NCBI RefSeq assembly: GCF_900115145.1
Contig: NZ_FOVL01000007.1
Location: 111,160-175,159, forward strand
From: Salegentibacter flavus
GTDB lineage: Bacteria; Bacteroidota; Bacteroidia; Flavobacteriales; Flavobacteriaceae
Length of the DNA: 64,000 nt
Direction: 5' to 3'
Below the pieces are notes generated by a model. It was not told the DNA's origin. It made no database searches and saw only the letters and a list, made by a program, of their open reading frames with translations. Both the position numbers and the translations under genes were made by a program. Below are positions 53,772-61,032 of this stretch, one piece after another. Positions within the stretch are counted from its first letter, which is position 1. Each line of letters starts with the position of its first letter.

Positions 53772-55610
53772 TTATGATTTTGTCAATTTTTTCTTTGCTA
53801 TGGATGCAAGTGGTTTATTTGAAACGGACTTACTCCATCCAGTGATCAATTCTTTTACCTTCTCCTTATGACTCCCAGTTTTACTGATTTCAATCACCTG
53901 AGTTACTGCTACTAACGGAATCCGTGAATCCGGCTGATCTTCTAACATCGAGAGTAGCTGAGAATTTAATTCAGTACGGATCTTACAGAAATCAAACAGT
54001 ATTTTAAGAGGAGAACCTTCTCCACTTACCTCTTCAGTTTGAAGAAATTTTTCCTTTAGAGATTCAAATACCGTCGCCGCATCACCTTGACTAATATTTT
54101 TCGAGGCCTGAAGGGCCGTTCCGCGTATAGTTTCAGATCGGTGTATCAATTTTCTGAAAATTTCCTGAGCATCAGAACTCATCCTTCGAATATTAGTACC
54201 CATAATTGACAGTTTGTCCCTGGAGACATAAAAATAGGGTTGAAGATCCACGTCAGCTAAAGAAGGTTTAGAAGCTAACCAATTTTTAATCCAGGGGTCC
54301 TCCATTAAATCCAGGTACATTGAAGAAATGTTTTCTTTTTCATCTAAACCATTTGAATCATTTTCTGATAAATCTTCCAGCGCTTTCATCCCTGGGATCA
54401 CGCCTTTATTACGTGCCTGTTCTTCATAAAAATCTTTAAAGGTTTCTCCCTTGAAATATTCCATTAACATCAATTTGGCCAGGATACGTTTCTCAAACTT
54501 TTCCCGGGTACCGGAGATCATTTTAGATCGCAACAATAAAGTATTTAAAAATCGTTTCGTTTGTCGGGGATTCCCATTGAGACCTGTTGTCAGTACCGGA
54601 ATAAGTTGTTCCGAAAGTAGTAGCGCTTCTTTCAAAGCGTCGGGGACTTCTTTTATAAAATCATTTGCATTATTAAAGTTAAAAGAAAAGCCTAACTGAT
54701 CTTCATTTTTCTTTCGTAAAATGGTTTTTCTTACAGGTTCAAACTCTTTTTTTTCCAGATATAACTGGCAGAACAACAGGTTCACATAGATACTCAATTC
54801 CAATTCACTTAAAGGTGGGATACGGATGGGATATTGGATCATTTTCTCCAGATAATCACGGCCCACTTCACTATTATCCCCTGGGATTTCAGGGAATCTT
54901 CTGCGGACCGCATATTTAATAAGACGTTCATCTGCACCGATTACAAAAGCTGTTTTCTTGGTGAATAAAAATAGCTTAATAGCCTCTAAAGTCCCAATTA
55001 TGGTTTCGTGGGTACAACGATCCAAGTCATCGATAAATACGATTATCTTCTTTATTTTAGTCTCCGCCACAAGATCTTCAAAATTCTGATGAAAATTCTG
55101 AATATTGTTTCTCATAAGTTCATCCGGATTCTCGTTGTCTTCCTTCAGATAATTTTTATAATCAAAATCTTTTCCTTCATTCATCATATTTGAAAGGGTA
55201 ATTCCTGCAATACCTGCTGGGCCTGTAGCCATACCGGCACCATATTTAATTACCGAACCAGTTAGTTTAAGAAGATCAACTTTTCGTAGTAAACCAGCCG
55301 CTAATGTTTTAGCTTTTTCACTAAGCTTTCTCCCTTTAATTACCTCATCCAGTATCCTGCCTAATAATACCGTTTTCGTATCCTCATACCCTTCAAAGAG
55401 CCATCCATTAAATTTTATTACTAGTATATCCTTCTCATTTTCATAGGTTGTCTCGATCATATTCATTAAACTAGATTTTCCTCCACCCCAATCTCCATAT
55501 ATTCCAATACTACAAGGTAATAGTTGATCGTTATCAATAATGGTTTTTGAAGCATCAATGAGATGCTTAAAATCTATAAAGTCTGAATGAGTTTCATTAT
55601 CACTCCACAT
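53772..55610 (-). CDS. qatA: QatA, KAP-type P-loop ATPase of the Qat system
   Basis: A 612-residue KAP-family NTPase. Walker A is IYGDWGGGKSSLMNMIE (~39-55), Walker B/DDLDR is KIIVFIDDLDRCTHETI (~197-213), and NGNPRQTKRFLNTLLLRSK is the family C-terminal conserved block. Hydrophobic stretches around KYGAGMATGPAGIAGITL may insert in a membrane, as in other KAP proteins. The gene is first in qatABCD. KAP ATPases are thought to sense infection and trigger the system, which is not shown here. Confidence 0.93.
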   Translation of the reverse strand: MWSDNETHSDFIDFKHLIDASKTIIDNDQLLPCSIGIYGDWGGGKSSLMNMIETTYENEKDILVIKFNGWLFEGYEDTKTVLLGRILDEVIKGRKLSEKAKTLAAGLLRKVDLLKLTGSVIKYGAGMATGPAGIAGITLSNMMNEGKDFDYKNYLKEDNENPDELMRNNIQNFHQNFEDLVAETKIKKIIVFIDDLDRCTHETIIGTLEAIKLFLFTKKTAFVIGADERLIKYAVRRRFPEIPGDNSEVGRDYLEKMIQYPIRIPPLSELELSIYVNLLFCQLYLEKKEFEPVRKTILRKKNEDQLGFSFNFNNANDFIKEVPDALKEALLLSEQLIPVLTTGLNGNPRQTKRFLNTLLLRSKMISGTREKFEKRILAKLMLMEYFKGETFKDFYEEQARNKGVIPGMKALEDLSENDSNGLDEKENISSMYLDLMEDPWIKNWLASKPSLADVDLQPYFYVSRDKLSIMGTNIRRMSSDAQEIFRKLIHRSETIRGTALQASKNISQGDAATVFESLKEKFLQTEEVSGEGSPLKILFDFCKIRTELNSQLLSMLEDQPDSRIPLVAVTQVIEISKTGSHKEKVKELITGWSKSVSNKPLASIAKKKLTKS

Positions 55611-55997
55611 ATGTATTTAATCATTTATGAGTTTCTAACGTTTAAATGTATAGAATTTAAAATGTTTGAATGAATGATGCATGTAAAATGACACCTCTTT
55701 CCTTGAAAAAGGGGATTTTCCCCCTTAATTTAATATATATTCTAAAAAGAGTGCTGCGAATTCTATTGTACAGTATTGTTGTAATTGAAAGTATTGTAAA
55801 GAATATAAATTAACCCAATTGGCTATAAGAGTCTAAAGTAGACCTTATGCTGTTTCTATTTTACGTTTAATTTACCTTATGCTATTAGAAAAATAGGAAC
55901 GATGTGCAGGATAGGTTAGGTATGTGGGTTTAATTTGTAAATTTGAGTGAGTATGTTTAAGTAAATTAAAAAGATTAGATTGATTGACAATGTGCCT
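55611..55997. other. Intergenic region between qatA and the guide-RNA units
   Basis: About 390 bp without a gene. It holds the minus-strand terminator at 55704-55726, AT-rich DNA, and the promoter region for qatA next to 55610. A frame at 55872-56075 (minus) runs through guide unit 2 and has no protein-like features, so I rejected it. Confidence 0.55.
55704..55726 (-). terminator. Intrinsic terminator, minus strand, after the guide-RNA units
   Basis: Read on the minus strand, AAGGGG and CCCCTT form a stem with a six-base loop, followed by a T-run. It lies ~270 nt after guide 2 and ~95 bp before qatA, so it can end the sigma-dCas12f-guide transcript and insulate the Qat operon. Confidence 0.65.
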
Positions 55998-56100
55998 GTT
56001 ATGTGGCTGAATAAATAGAGAACTCACGCCTCTGTATATACCTAAGCATTTAGTGAGTACCACAATCTGTCTCACCTTACGGGTGTACAGGCACCCTCAT
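55998..56100 (-). ncRNA. Guide RNA unit 2 (83-nt scaffold plus ~20-nt guide)
   Basis: The minus-strand transcript would read an 83-nt scaffold (56100 to 56018) followed by a guide starting at 56017; the first 20 nt are TATTTATTCAGCCACATAAC. The scaffold repeats that of unit 1 with substitutions that keep pairing. A GGGTG/CACCC hairpin, an outer GTGAG/CTCAC stem and an ATGC/GTAT stem (G-U where unit 1 has G-C) are all preserved, and a TTCTC ends the conserved part. Similarity to unit 1 stops sharply there, as expected for a guide. No match to this guide was found elsewhere in the window by eye. Confidence 0.8.
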
Positions 56101-56167
56101 ATTCTTTTCGGATAATTTATATCCGTGCTTCAAAATTCGTCTAACTAGTTTGCAGTGAATGTACTTG

Positions 56168-56270
56168 CGATTTTAAAATTCTACTAAGAGAAACCCACGC
56201 GTTGTATATGCTTACTGCATTTAGTGAGTGAAATGTTCACCTCACCTTGCGGGTGTACAAGCACCCTCAT
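56168..56270 (-). ncRNA. Guide RNA unit 1 (83-nt scaffold plus ~20-nt guide)
   Basis: Directly downstream of the Cas12f-like gene (10 nt after its stop) on the same strand lies an 83-nt scaffold (56270 to 56188). It contains a GGGTG/CACCC hairpin, a bulged GTGAG...CTCAC stem with an inner GTGAA/TTCAC stem, and an ATGC/GCAT hairpin, ending in TTTCTC. The guide would start at 56187 (TTAGTAGAATTTTAAAATCG). This layout, RNA 3' of the gene with the guide at its 3' end, is that of TnpB omega-RNA and single-guide Cas12f relatives. Exact RNA ends are inferred. Confidence 0.82.
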
Positions 56271-56280
56271 AATTTATCGT

Positions 56281-57378
56281 TCAATCTGTTATTAATTCAA
56301 TACCGGCTTTTTCGGCCTTGTATTTAATTTTAGTCATCAGGTCATAATAACTCCAGTTTCTTAGTACAAAAGCCTCCTCCCTGGCTATTTCAATTTTCTT
56401 CTCCTGGTCCACTAAAACCAGCGTTCCTGCCTGGTGTTTTACACAGAAGTCGATAAGCTCCCTGCTATACAAGTGTAATCGGTGGTTTACATAATTATGT
56501 TCCTTTTCCCGAAATCTTTCCACGGCCTTTGCTTTTCGTTTACGTCCATTGCCCGACCTGGCATATTTGACTCCCTCCCGGGTCCTTCTACAGGCGGCCT
56601 GTATTGCTAACCTCCGGTATAGAAATTCCTCCCTGCTGCCGATGCTAAGCCTGGCTTTACCGATCTTCACCATAATAGGATACTCCAGTGACAAGCTAGC
56701 TTCCGCAACTACTTCCGGCCGTAACTTGTGCTTTTCTTTTTCAATTTCAAAGGTGGCCAACATAAAGATCTTTCCATCTTTTAACTTGAGGTGGGAAGTA
56801 CGCATTTTAATCTCTCCCTTAGTCAGCTGATGCATCAATTTCCACTTGTCATTAAATGCCCTGCCTAAATAGGTTTTTACCGGGATGGAAAAGAACCGAA
56901 AGCAAAAGGCGCTTTTCTCTGGATTGAATTCCAGGCCACAAACCCCTTCCATGCTAAAGGGAAAAGCCATTTCCTTTTTGAAATTATGTAAGGAACGCTC
57001 GCCTCTCCAGTATTCCTCCCGGTTTTTCTTGAAAGTACTTTGAATTCTACTATTGAGTTGGGATAAAATGTTGGTGGGCATTTCTCCTTTAAATCGGTCG
57101 GATACCATCCGGTAGGTCGTGTTCATCCGGGAGCGGTTGAAGAGGCCCAGTTCATCCTTTTTTTTATCTACCAGTTTATACTTTACTCCTACTGATAGAT
57201 AGAAGAACTCCTGGATCATTTCCTGAACATATAGATGGGAAACAATAAGGTTAGCAGCCTTGTGGCAGCGGTAACGCCATTGATAAAGCTTACCTTTCGC
57301 TTCCCTGCGTTCTTCCTCGGTAGGCAAATCGATCAACAATTGGATCCTTCGGGTGAGTGTTATCGTTTCCTTTCCCAT
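56281..57378 (-). CDS. Nuclease-dead Cas12f/TnpB-like RNA-guided DNA-binding protein
   Basis: A 365-residue protein with TnpB/Cas12f architecture: an N-terminal helical/wedge part (residues ~30-130, LYQWRYRCHKAANLIVSHLY), a beta-rich region (~145-215) and a RuvC-like region from ~220. The catalytic Asp of RuvC-I seems replaced (ASLSLEYPIMV, Ser228), and the RuvC-II Glu is Val323 (LVLVDQ). The protein ends at residue 365 just after WSYYDLMTKIKYKAEKAGIEL, so the zinc finger and RuvC-III are entirely absent. It should bind guide RNA and DNA without cutting. The sigma-factor gene ends 2 nt upstream, and two guide units follow. Confidence 0.87.
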   Translation of the reverse strand: MGKETITLTRRIQLLIDLPTEEERREAKGKLYQWRYRCHKAANLIVSHLYVQEMIQEFFYLSVGVKYKLVDKKKDELGLFNRSRMNTTYRMVSDRFKGEMPTNILSQLNSRIQSTFKKNREEYWRGERSLHNFKKEMAFPFSMEGVCGLEFNPEKSAFCFRFFSIPVKTYLGRAFNDKWKLMHQLTKGEIKMRTSHLKLKDGKIFMLATFEIEKEKHKLRPEVVAEASLSLEYPIMVKIGKARLSIGSREEFLYRRLAIQAACRRTREGVKYARSGNGRKRKAKAVERFREKEHNYVNHRLHLYSRELIDFCVKHQAGTLVLVDQEKKIEIAREEAFVLRNWSYYDLMTKIKYKAEKAGIELITD

Positions 57379-57380
57379 AA

Positions 57381-58163
57381 CTAAGCCGATTGTTGTTGTT
57401 CGTGTTTTAGCTGCATCAGCTTATAGGCGGTCAAAAATTCCTGGTGGACCTCCTTTTGGGAAAGGTTCAGCTCCCTGGCAATGGCAGCAAAGGAGTACTG
57501 CCTTTTATTACGAAGTTTCAAGACCTTTTTCTGTTCCTCGGTCATTTCTCCCTGTAGCTTAACTGCCAACAACGGTTTTGGTTTTGTATCCAAAGTGCTT
57601 CCCTGATGGATGATATTTTTAATATCTTCTATCGCTCTTTTCACCTCGTTACTGGTATGGGTAATACTGAACCCCATTACCTGACCAACCCTTTTATAGC
57701 GAAAATCATATTTTAAACATTGTTCAATAAGATGTCTTCTTTCGGAGCTAAGTAATGGGAAAACTTTTTCTATTCTGTCAAAGGCTTTTTGCTGTGCCTC
57801 GTGGTTTAGAAAGTGCTGATCATCTTTCTCTGGATCAAAACCGTGCAAATAGTCATGGTAGTTCTCGTAACTTTCCAGGGAATTGATGGTCCTGAAAAAC
57901 TTATTTTTAGGTCGGACATAATAGGTATAGCATTCCCTTTTCATTACCATTCGCAGAAAATAGTAAATATGTTCCGGACGTTCTATACGGTCCCTTTTCT
58001 CCCATAATATGAGAAAAGTATCCTGGACCAGGGTTTCTACAGCAAAATCATCATCAAGAATTTGCCGACCCACCCAGAAGATATTGCGGTGGTACTTGGT
58101 ATATATAAACTCTAAAGCATCAGGATGACCTTGTTGTAATAATTCAAAAATACGCTGTAACAT
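57381..58163 (-). CDS. ECF-type RNA polymerase sigma factor linked to dCas12f
   Basis: A 260-residue sigma-70-family protein. The sigma-2 region is at ~8-85 (DALEFIYTKYHRNIFWVGRQI, TLVQDTFLILWEKRD, YYFLRMVMKRECY). A sigma-4-like HTH lies at ~130-185 (PLLSSERRHLIEQCLKY, VGQVMGFSITHTSNEVKRAIED). After a linker a second HTH is seen at ~206-252 (EEQKKVLKLRNKRQYSFAAIARELNLSQKEVHQEFL), unusual for an ECF factor. No anti-sigma gene is adjacent. The partner 2 nt downstream is the dead Cas12f-like protein, so promoter choice is probably guided by RNA. Confidence 0.88.
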   Translation of the reverse strand: MLQRIFELLQQGHPDALEFIYTKYHRNIFWVGRQILDDDFAVETLVQDTFLILWEKRDRIERPEHIYYFLRMVMKRECYTYYVRPKNKFFRTINSLESYENYHDYLHGFDPEKDDQHFLNHEAQQKAFDRIEKVFPLLSSERRHLIEQCLKYDFRYKRVGQVMGFSITHTSNEVKRAIEDIKNIIHQGSTLDTKPKPLLAVKLQGEMTEEQKKVLKLRNKRQYSFAAIARELNLSQKEVHQEFLTAYKLMQLKHEQQQSA

Positions 58164-58205
58164 AATATGCCCTATTAATTTTATCAGTGATTTGAATGAA
58201 AATTA

Positions 58206-58235
58206 TTCCACTCAAGTACAGGTGTTCCACTTAAG
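58206..58235. repeat. Direct repeats upstream of the sigma-dCas12f operon
   Basis: TTCCACTCAAG (58206-58216) and TTCCACTTAAG (58225-58235) differ at one base and recur with a 19-bp period. They lie 43-72 bp upstream of the sigma start codon, between it and the small HTH gene. This suggests a binding site for a regulator of the operon, perhaps one of the neighbouring HTH proteins. Confidence 0.4.
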
Positions 58236-58265
58236 ACATCAATTTTAAATTGCTTGATCAATTAT

Positions 58266-58445
58266 TCATTTATCTGAATTTAATGCCTTTTCTACTTGCT
58301 CCAACTTTTTATTATATTCTGCTAATAATTCATCTGCATATACTGGAGTTCTATCACCATTCAGACAATATCGTATGTACCGAGGAGTAACCTTATATTT
58401 ACATGCAAGGGCTTTTACTACTCCCGTATTATAAGTTTTCTTCAT
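58266..58445 (-). CDS. 59-residue small HTH protein (Cro-like)
   Basis: An ATG at 58445 opens a 59-codon frame. The product (MKKTYNTGVVKALACKYK..., ending KALNSDK) has a helix-turn-helix look: VVKALACKYKVTPRYIRYCLNG is the recognition region, followed by an amphipathic helix DELLAEYNKKLEQVEKAL. It lies 102 bp upstream of the sigma gene on the same strand and is divergent from the XRE-type gene at 58556. The pair looks like a phage- or element-type lysogeny switch. The protein is small but its composition is protein-like. Confidence 0.7.
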   Translation of the reverse strand: MKKTYNTGVVKALACKYKVTPRYIRYCLNGDRTPVYADELLAEYNKKLEQVEKALNSDK

Positions 58446-58473
58446 AAATTACGTAAGTTTGCCTGTTCATTGA

Positions 58474-58552
58474 TTTGTTCCTTTATTGGGAACAAAATCA
58501 AATATAGTTGATAATTTTCAACTAAACTAATATTTTGAAGATAATTATCTTC
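58474..58552. promoter_or_regulatory. Cluster of inverted repeats in the divergent HTH promoter region
   Basis: Three nearby palindromes lie between the divergent genes: TTTGTTCC/GGAACAAA (58474-58496), AGTTGA/TCAACT (58506-58523) and the perfect 16-mer GAAGATAATTATCTTC (58537-58552) four bases before the XRE ATG. They are good operator candidates for the two HTH proteins. Confidence 0.55.
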
Positions 58553-58555
58553 TAT

Positions 58556-58957
58556 ATGAGAAATATTTTGCAAGTTTTTACTGATATCGCCCAAAAGGAA
58601 GGGATTAGCATTACCAATTTGGAGAAAACGATTGGTGCAAGTAAAGGTGTGTTGTCGAGAGCAATAAATAAAGGCACCGATATTCAAGCAAAATGGTTAT
58701 TGGCTTTGGTTGATAATTATCCCCAGTATAGTGCAGAATGGATTCTTACAGGAAATGGACCTATGCTTCAAAAAGATTCCGCTAATTCAATTAATAAAGA
58801 AACTGATCCAGAAGTTCTGCGGGAGAAATTAGTTAATCTTCAAAGTCAATTAGATGCTTTGGAAAAAGCAAATAATGCTTTAGAAGATGCCAATGACTCT
58901 TTAAAAGAGACAAAATTCATACTTCAGAAACGAATTGCAGAACTTGAAGGAAAATAA
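58556..58957 (+). CDS. XRE/CI-like repressor with C-terminal coiled coil
   Basis: A 133-residue protein beginning at the ATG 58556; an in-frame TTG at 58535 would add seven residues. The N-terminal ~65 residues form a helix-turn-helix of the phage-repressor type (FTDIAQKEGISITNLEKTIGASKGVLSRAINKG) followed by PQYSAEWILTGNGPML. The C-terminal ~50 residues are a heptad coiled coil (LREKLVNLQSQLDALEKANNALEDA). It is divergent from the small HTH gene. It may control that gene, itself and, indirectly, the neighbouring sigma-dCas12f operon (inference). Confidence 0.82.
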   Translation: MRNILQVFTDIAQKEGISITNLEKTIGASKGVLSRAINKGTDIQAKWLLALVDNYPQYSAEWILTGNGPMLQKDSANSINKETDPEVLREKLVNLQSQLDALEKANNALEDANDSLKETKFILQKRIAELEGK

Positions 58958-59211
58958 AGAGCTAGAGCTTGCTAACCGCTACCGAAAGTTATTGGGTTTT
59001 AGTTTTTTTTAGAAAAATAATTCGTCCCTTACCAAACTAACCGCAATTTTTCTCTTTTTACGTTTTTCCGTAATCTCCTTTTATTCTATTGGTTTATATT
59101 TAGCAAAATTGCGTTTATCCCAGGATATATATTTCAAAAAAGCTATATTAAGCCGGATATAACGAGTTGGGGCACATTCCAATAACAACCAATATTGAAA
59201 ACAACTAATTA
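58958..59211. other. Intergenic region upstream of the Gabija genes
   Basis: A 254-bp AT-rich gap. It includes a T-rich stretch near 59000 and no gene. The promoter of gajAB should lie near its right end. I see no clear consensus box or repeat. Confidence 0.5.
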
Positions 59212-61032
59212 GTGAAACTATCTAAACTAGAGATTCTCAATTTCCGAGGAATTAGGACCTCAATCATCAACTTTGGCAGCCACAATGTATTGCTTGGACA
59301 AAACGATTCTGGGAAAAGTGCCGTCATGGATGCGATTGGAGTCTTACTTGGCCGAGACAGACTCGCTAGATCTATGGGGGATTATGACTTCTTCGGTGGA
59401 GATCCAAAGCCTGAGGATAGAATCTTTATCAAAGGTCTACTGACTGGCTTTGCTGACGAATCTCCTCAAGCTAGCCCTGATTGGTTCAATGATAACTCTG
59501 GCGGCATTCCTGTATGGTTCAATCCGCAAACCAAAGTTGTCACCAAGGGGGAACAACCTCCAGACAGCGTGTTAGGTGTAGAAATTGCTTTCTGTGCGAG
59601 ATTAGATGTTGATGACTTAGAATATGAGAGCATCCGATACTTCTACTCGGGCGAAGGGGATCCGTTTGAAGATACTGCTATCAATATCTTGAAGGGTCAT
59701 ACCCACTTAAAGGAATTGGGGTTCTATCTACTACCTGCAAAAAGAACTTGGGATAGGACAATGACGTTCAACTCCGAGCTATTCAGACGAGTTTTGAAAT
59801 TTCAAGAAGCTGTTCCAGGTCAAACAGTCGTGAATCTCAGAAATGATCTGAGAAACGATGGGAATAAGATTGAGGAGCAAGAGCCTCTTGATGCCATTAT
59901 TGGCCGTCTAAATCTTGAATTATCTGGATTCGTCACTGATGATGGTAAGAACATAACCTTCTTGCCTACACAAGGAGATATTCAAGGAGTTCTGGACAAC
60001 TTGACGCCCTTCATTGAAGCGACTGATAATGTAAAGATTCCAGTCAGCAAACATGGCTCTGGACTGATCTCGCTGCAGACTCTTCTCTTACTGCTGGAAT
60101 TTGGACGATACCGGAATGAAAATGGGAAGAACTTCTTTCTCTGTGCAGAAGAACCTGAATTGCATCTACAGCCTGGGTTGCATAGGCGACTAGTTGGGAG
60201 GATAAGAGGTTTGGGAAATCAGACTTTGACCACAACACATTCACCTGAAATAGCAACATATTACAAACCAGATGAAATTTTAATCCTCAATAATAGGGAT
60301 GGAGTACTTTCAGTGACACCTCTTCTAGCTGAATCTGAGACTCCTCCTGAATCTAATTCATTAATGCGTCTGTATACTCTTTATAGAAAGGAAGTATGCG
60401 AAGCCTTAATGAATAAAAAAGTAATTGTACCTGAGGGGGCAACTGATTTTCGATGGCTAAAACTTTTAATCAGTGCGAGCACAACTGCTGAGGGTTGGGA
60501 AGCATACAATACTGCCTCAGATAGAACGAAATCATTTGGCATTATTCCCACTCAGAACTCACATGTAGTCGGTACATATTCTCGATTTAAAGACCTTATC
60601 GAGGATGCTATTCCTTTGGTTGATGGGGATGCCGCTGGGCGCAAATATGTCAAACAGTTGCTTGCCGATGAGACTCCACCGAAAATCATCTTGAGTATGG
60701 GTGCAGACCAAGAATTGGAAGATTTGGTAAGTTGGATTGTCAAACCTGAAAAGGGTGAAAGATTGGCAGAGTTAGAAAAGGTCTTGGCTCCTTTCGAAGG
60801 GCAGACTTTGAGAAACTTCCTTCACGGAAACAAGTCTCATTGGGGTTACCAAGATTCCCTAGCAGACTACATATTGAGAAATGAAGATTGCGTCAAGAGA
60901 GCACGTCTTTTTGTAAACTCGGTTTATAGCATCGAAAATCTAGAAGGAGATTACGGATTGCTGTGGTTGCAAGATGATGATATGAGTACGGGAAACTCCA
61001 TATTATACAACTTCCAATATCCCGAATTATAG
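59212..61032 (+). CDS. gajA: GajA, OLD-family ATP-dependent nuclease of the Gabija system
   Basis: A 606-residue OLD-family protein. The N-terminal ABC-type ATPase begins LEILNFRGIRT and has Walker A GQNDSGKS (29-36). The signature and D-loop regions are SKHGSGLISLQTLLLLLE and CAEEPELHLQPGLHRRL, with TTTHSPEI. The C-terminal Toprim nuclease shows VPEGATDFRWLKLL and PLVDGDAAGRKYV. The start is a GTG at 59212. It overlaps gajB by one base. In Gabija, GajA nicks DNA upon nucleotide depletion during phage infection; that role is from the family. Confidence 0.9.
   Translation: MKLSKLEILNFRGIRTSIINFGSHNVLLGQNDSGKSAVMDAIGVLLGRDRLARSMGDYDFFGGDPKPEDRIFIKGLLTGFADESPQASPDWFNDNSGGIPVWFNPQTKVVTKGEQPPDSVLGVEIAFCARLDVDDLEYESIRYFYSGEGDPFEDTAINILKGHTHLKELGFYLLPAKRTWDRTMTFNSELFRRVLKFQEAVPGQTVVNLRNDLRNDGNKIEEQEPLDAIIGRLNLELSGFVTDDGKNITFLPTQGDIQGVLDNLTPFIEATDNVKIPVSKHGSGLISLQTLLLLLEFGRYRNENGKNFFLCAEEPELHLQPGLHRRLVGRIRGLGNQTLTTTHSPEIATYYKPDEILILNNRDGVLSVTPLLAESETPPESNSLMRLYTLYRKEVCEALMNKKVIVPEGATDFRWLKLLISASTTAEGWEAYNTASDRTKSFGIIPTQNSHVVGTYSRFKDLIEDAIPLVDGDAAGRKYVKQLLADETPPKIILSMGADQELEDLVSWIVKPEKGERLAELEKVLAPFEGQTLRNFLHGNKSHWGYQDSLADYILRNEDCVKRARLFVNSVYSIENLEGDYGLLWLQDDDMSTGNSILYNFQYPEL

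Noticed and set aside
55872..56075. A 67-residue minus-strand frame
   Set aside because: It overlaps guide unit 2 and its flanks and shows no protein-like features.
55998..56270. Possible conventional CRISPR array
   Set aside because: Only two 83-nt units with internal pairing, 170 nt apart, and no short regular repeats. The structure fits two guide-RNA scaffolds, not a repeat-spacer array.
56281..57378. Ordinary TnpB transposon nuclease (IS200/IS605 or IS607)
   Set aside because: No TnpA gene or IS ends nearby, active-site residues and the C-terminal end are missing, and it is coupled to a sigma factor gene.
58442..58687. An 81-residue minus-strand frame across the XRE gene start
   Set aside because: It overlaps the well-supported XRE gene and the palindromic promoter and has no recognisable features.
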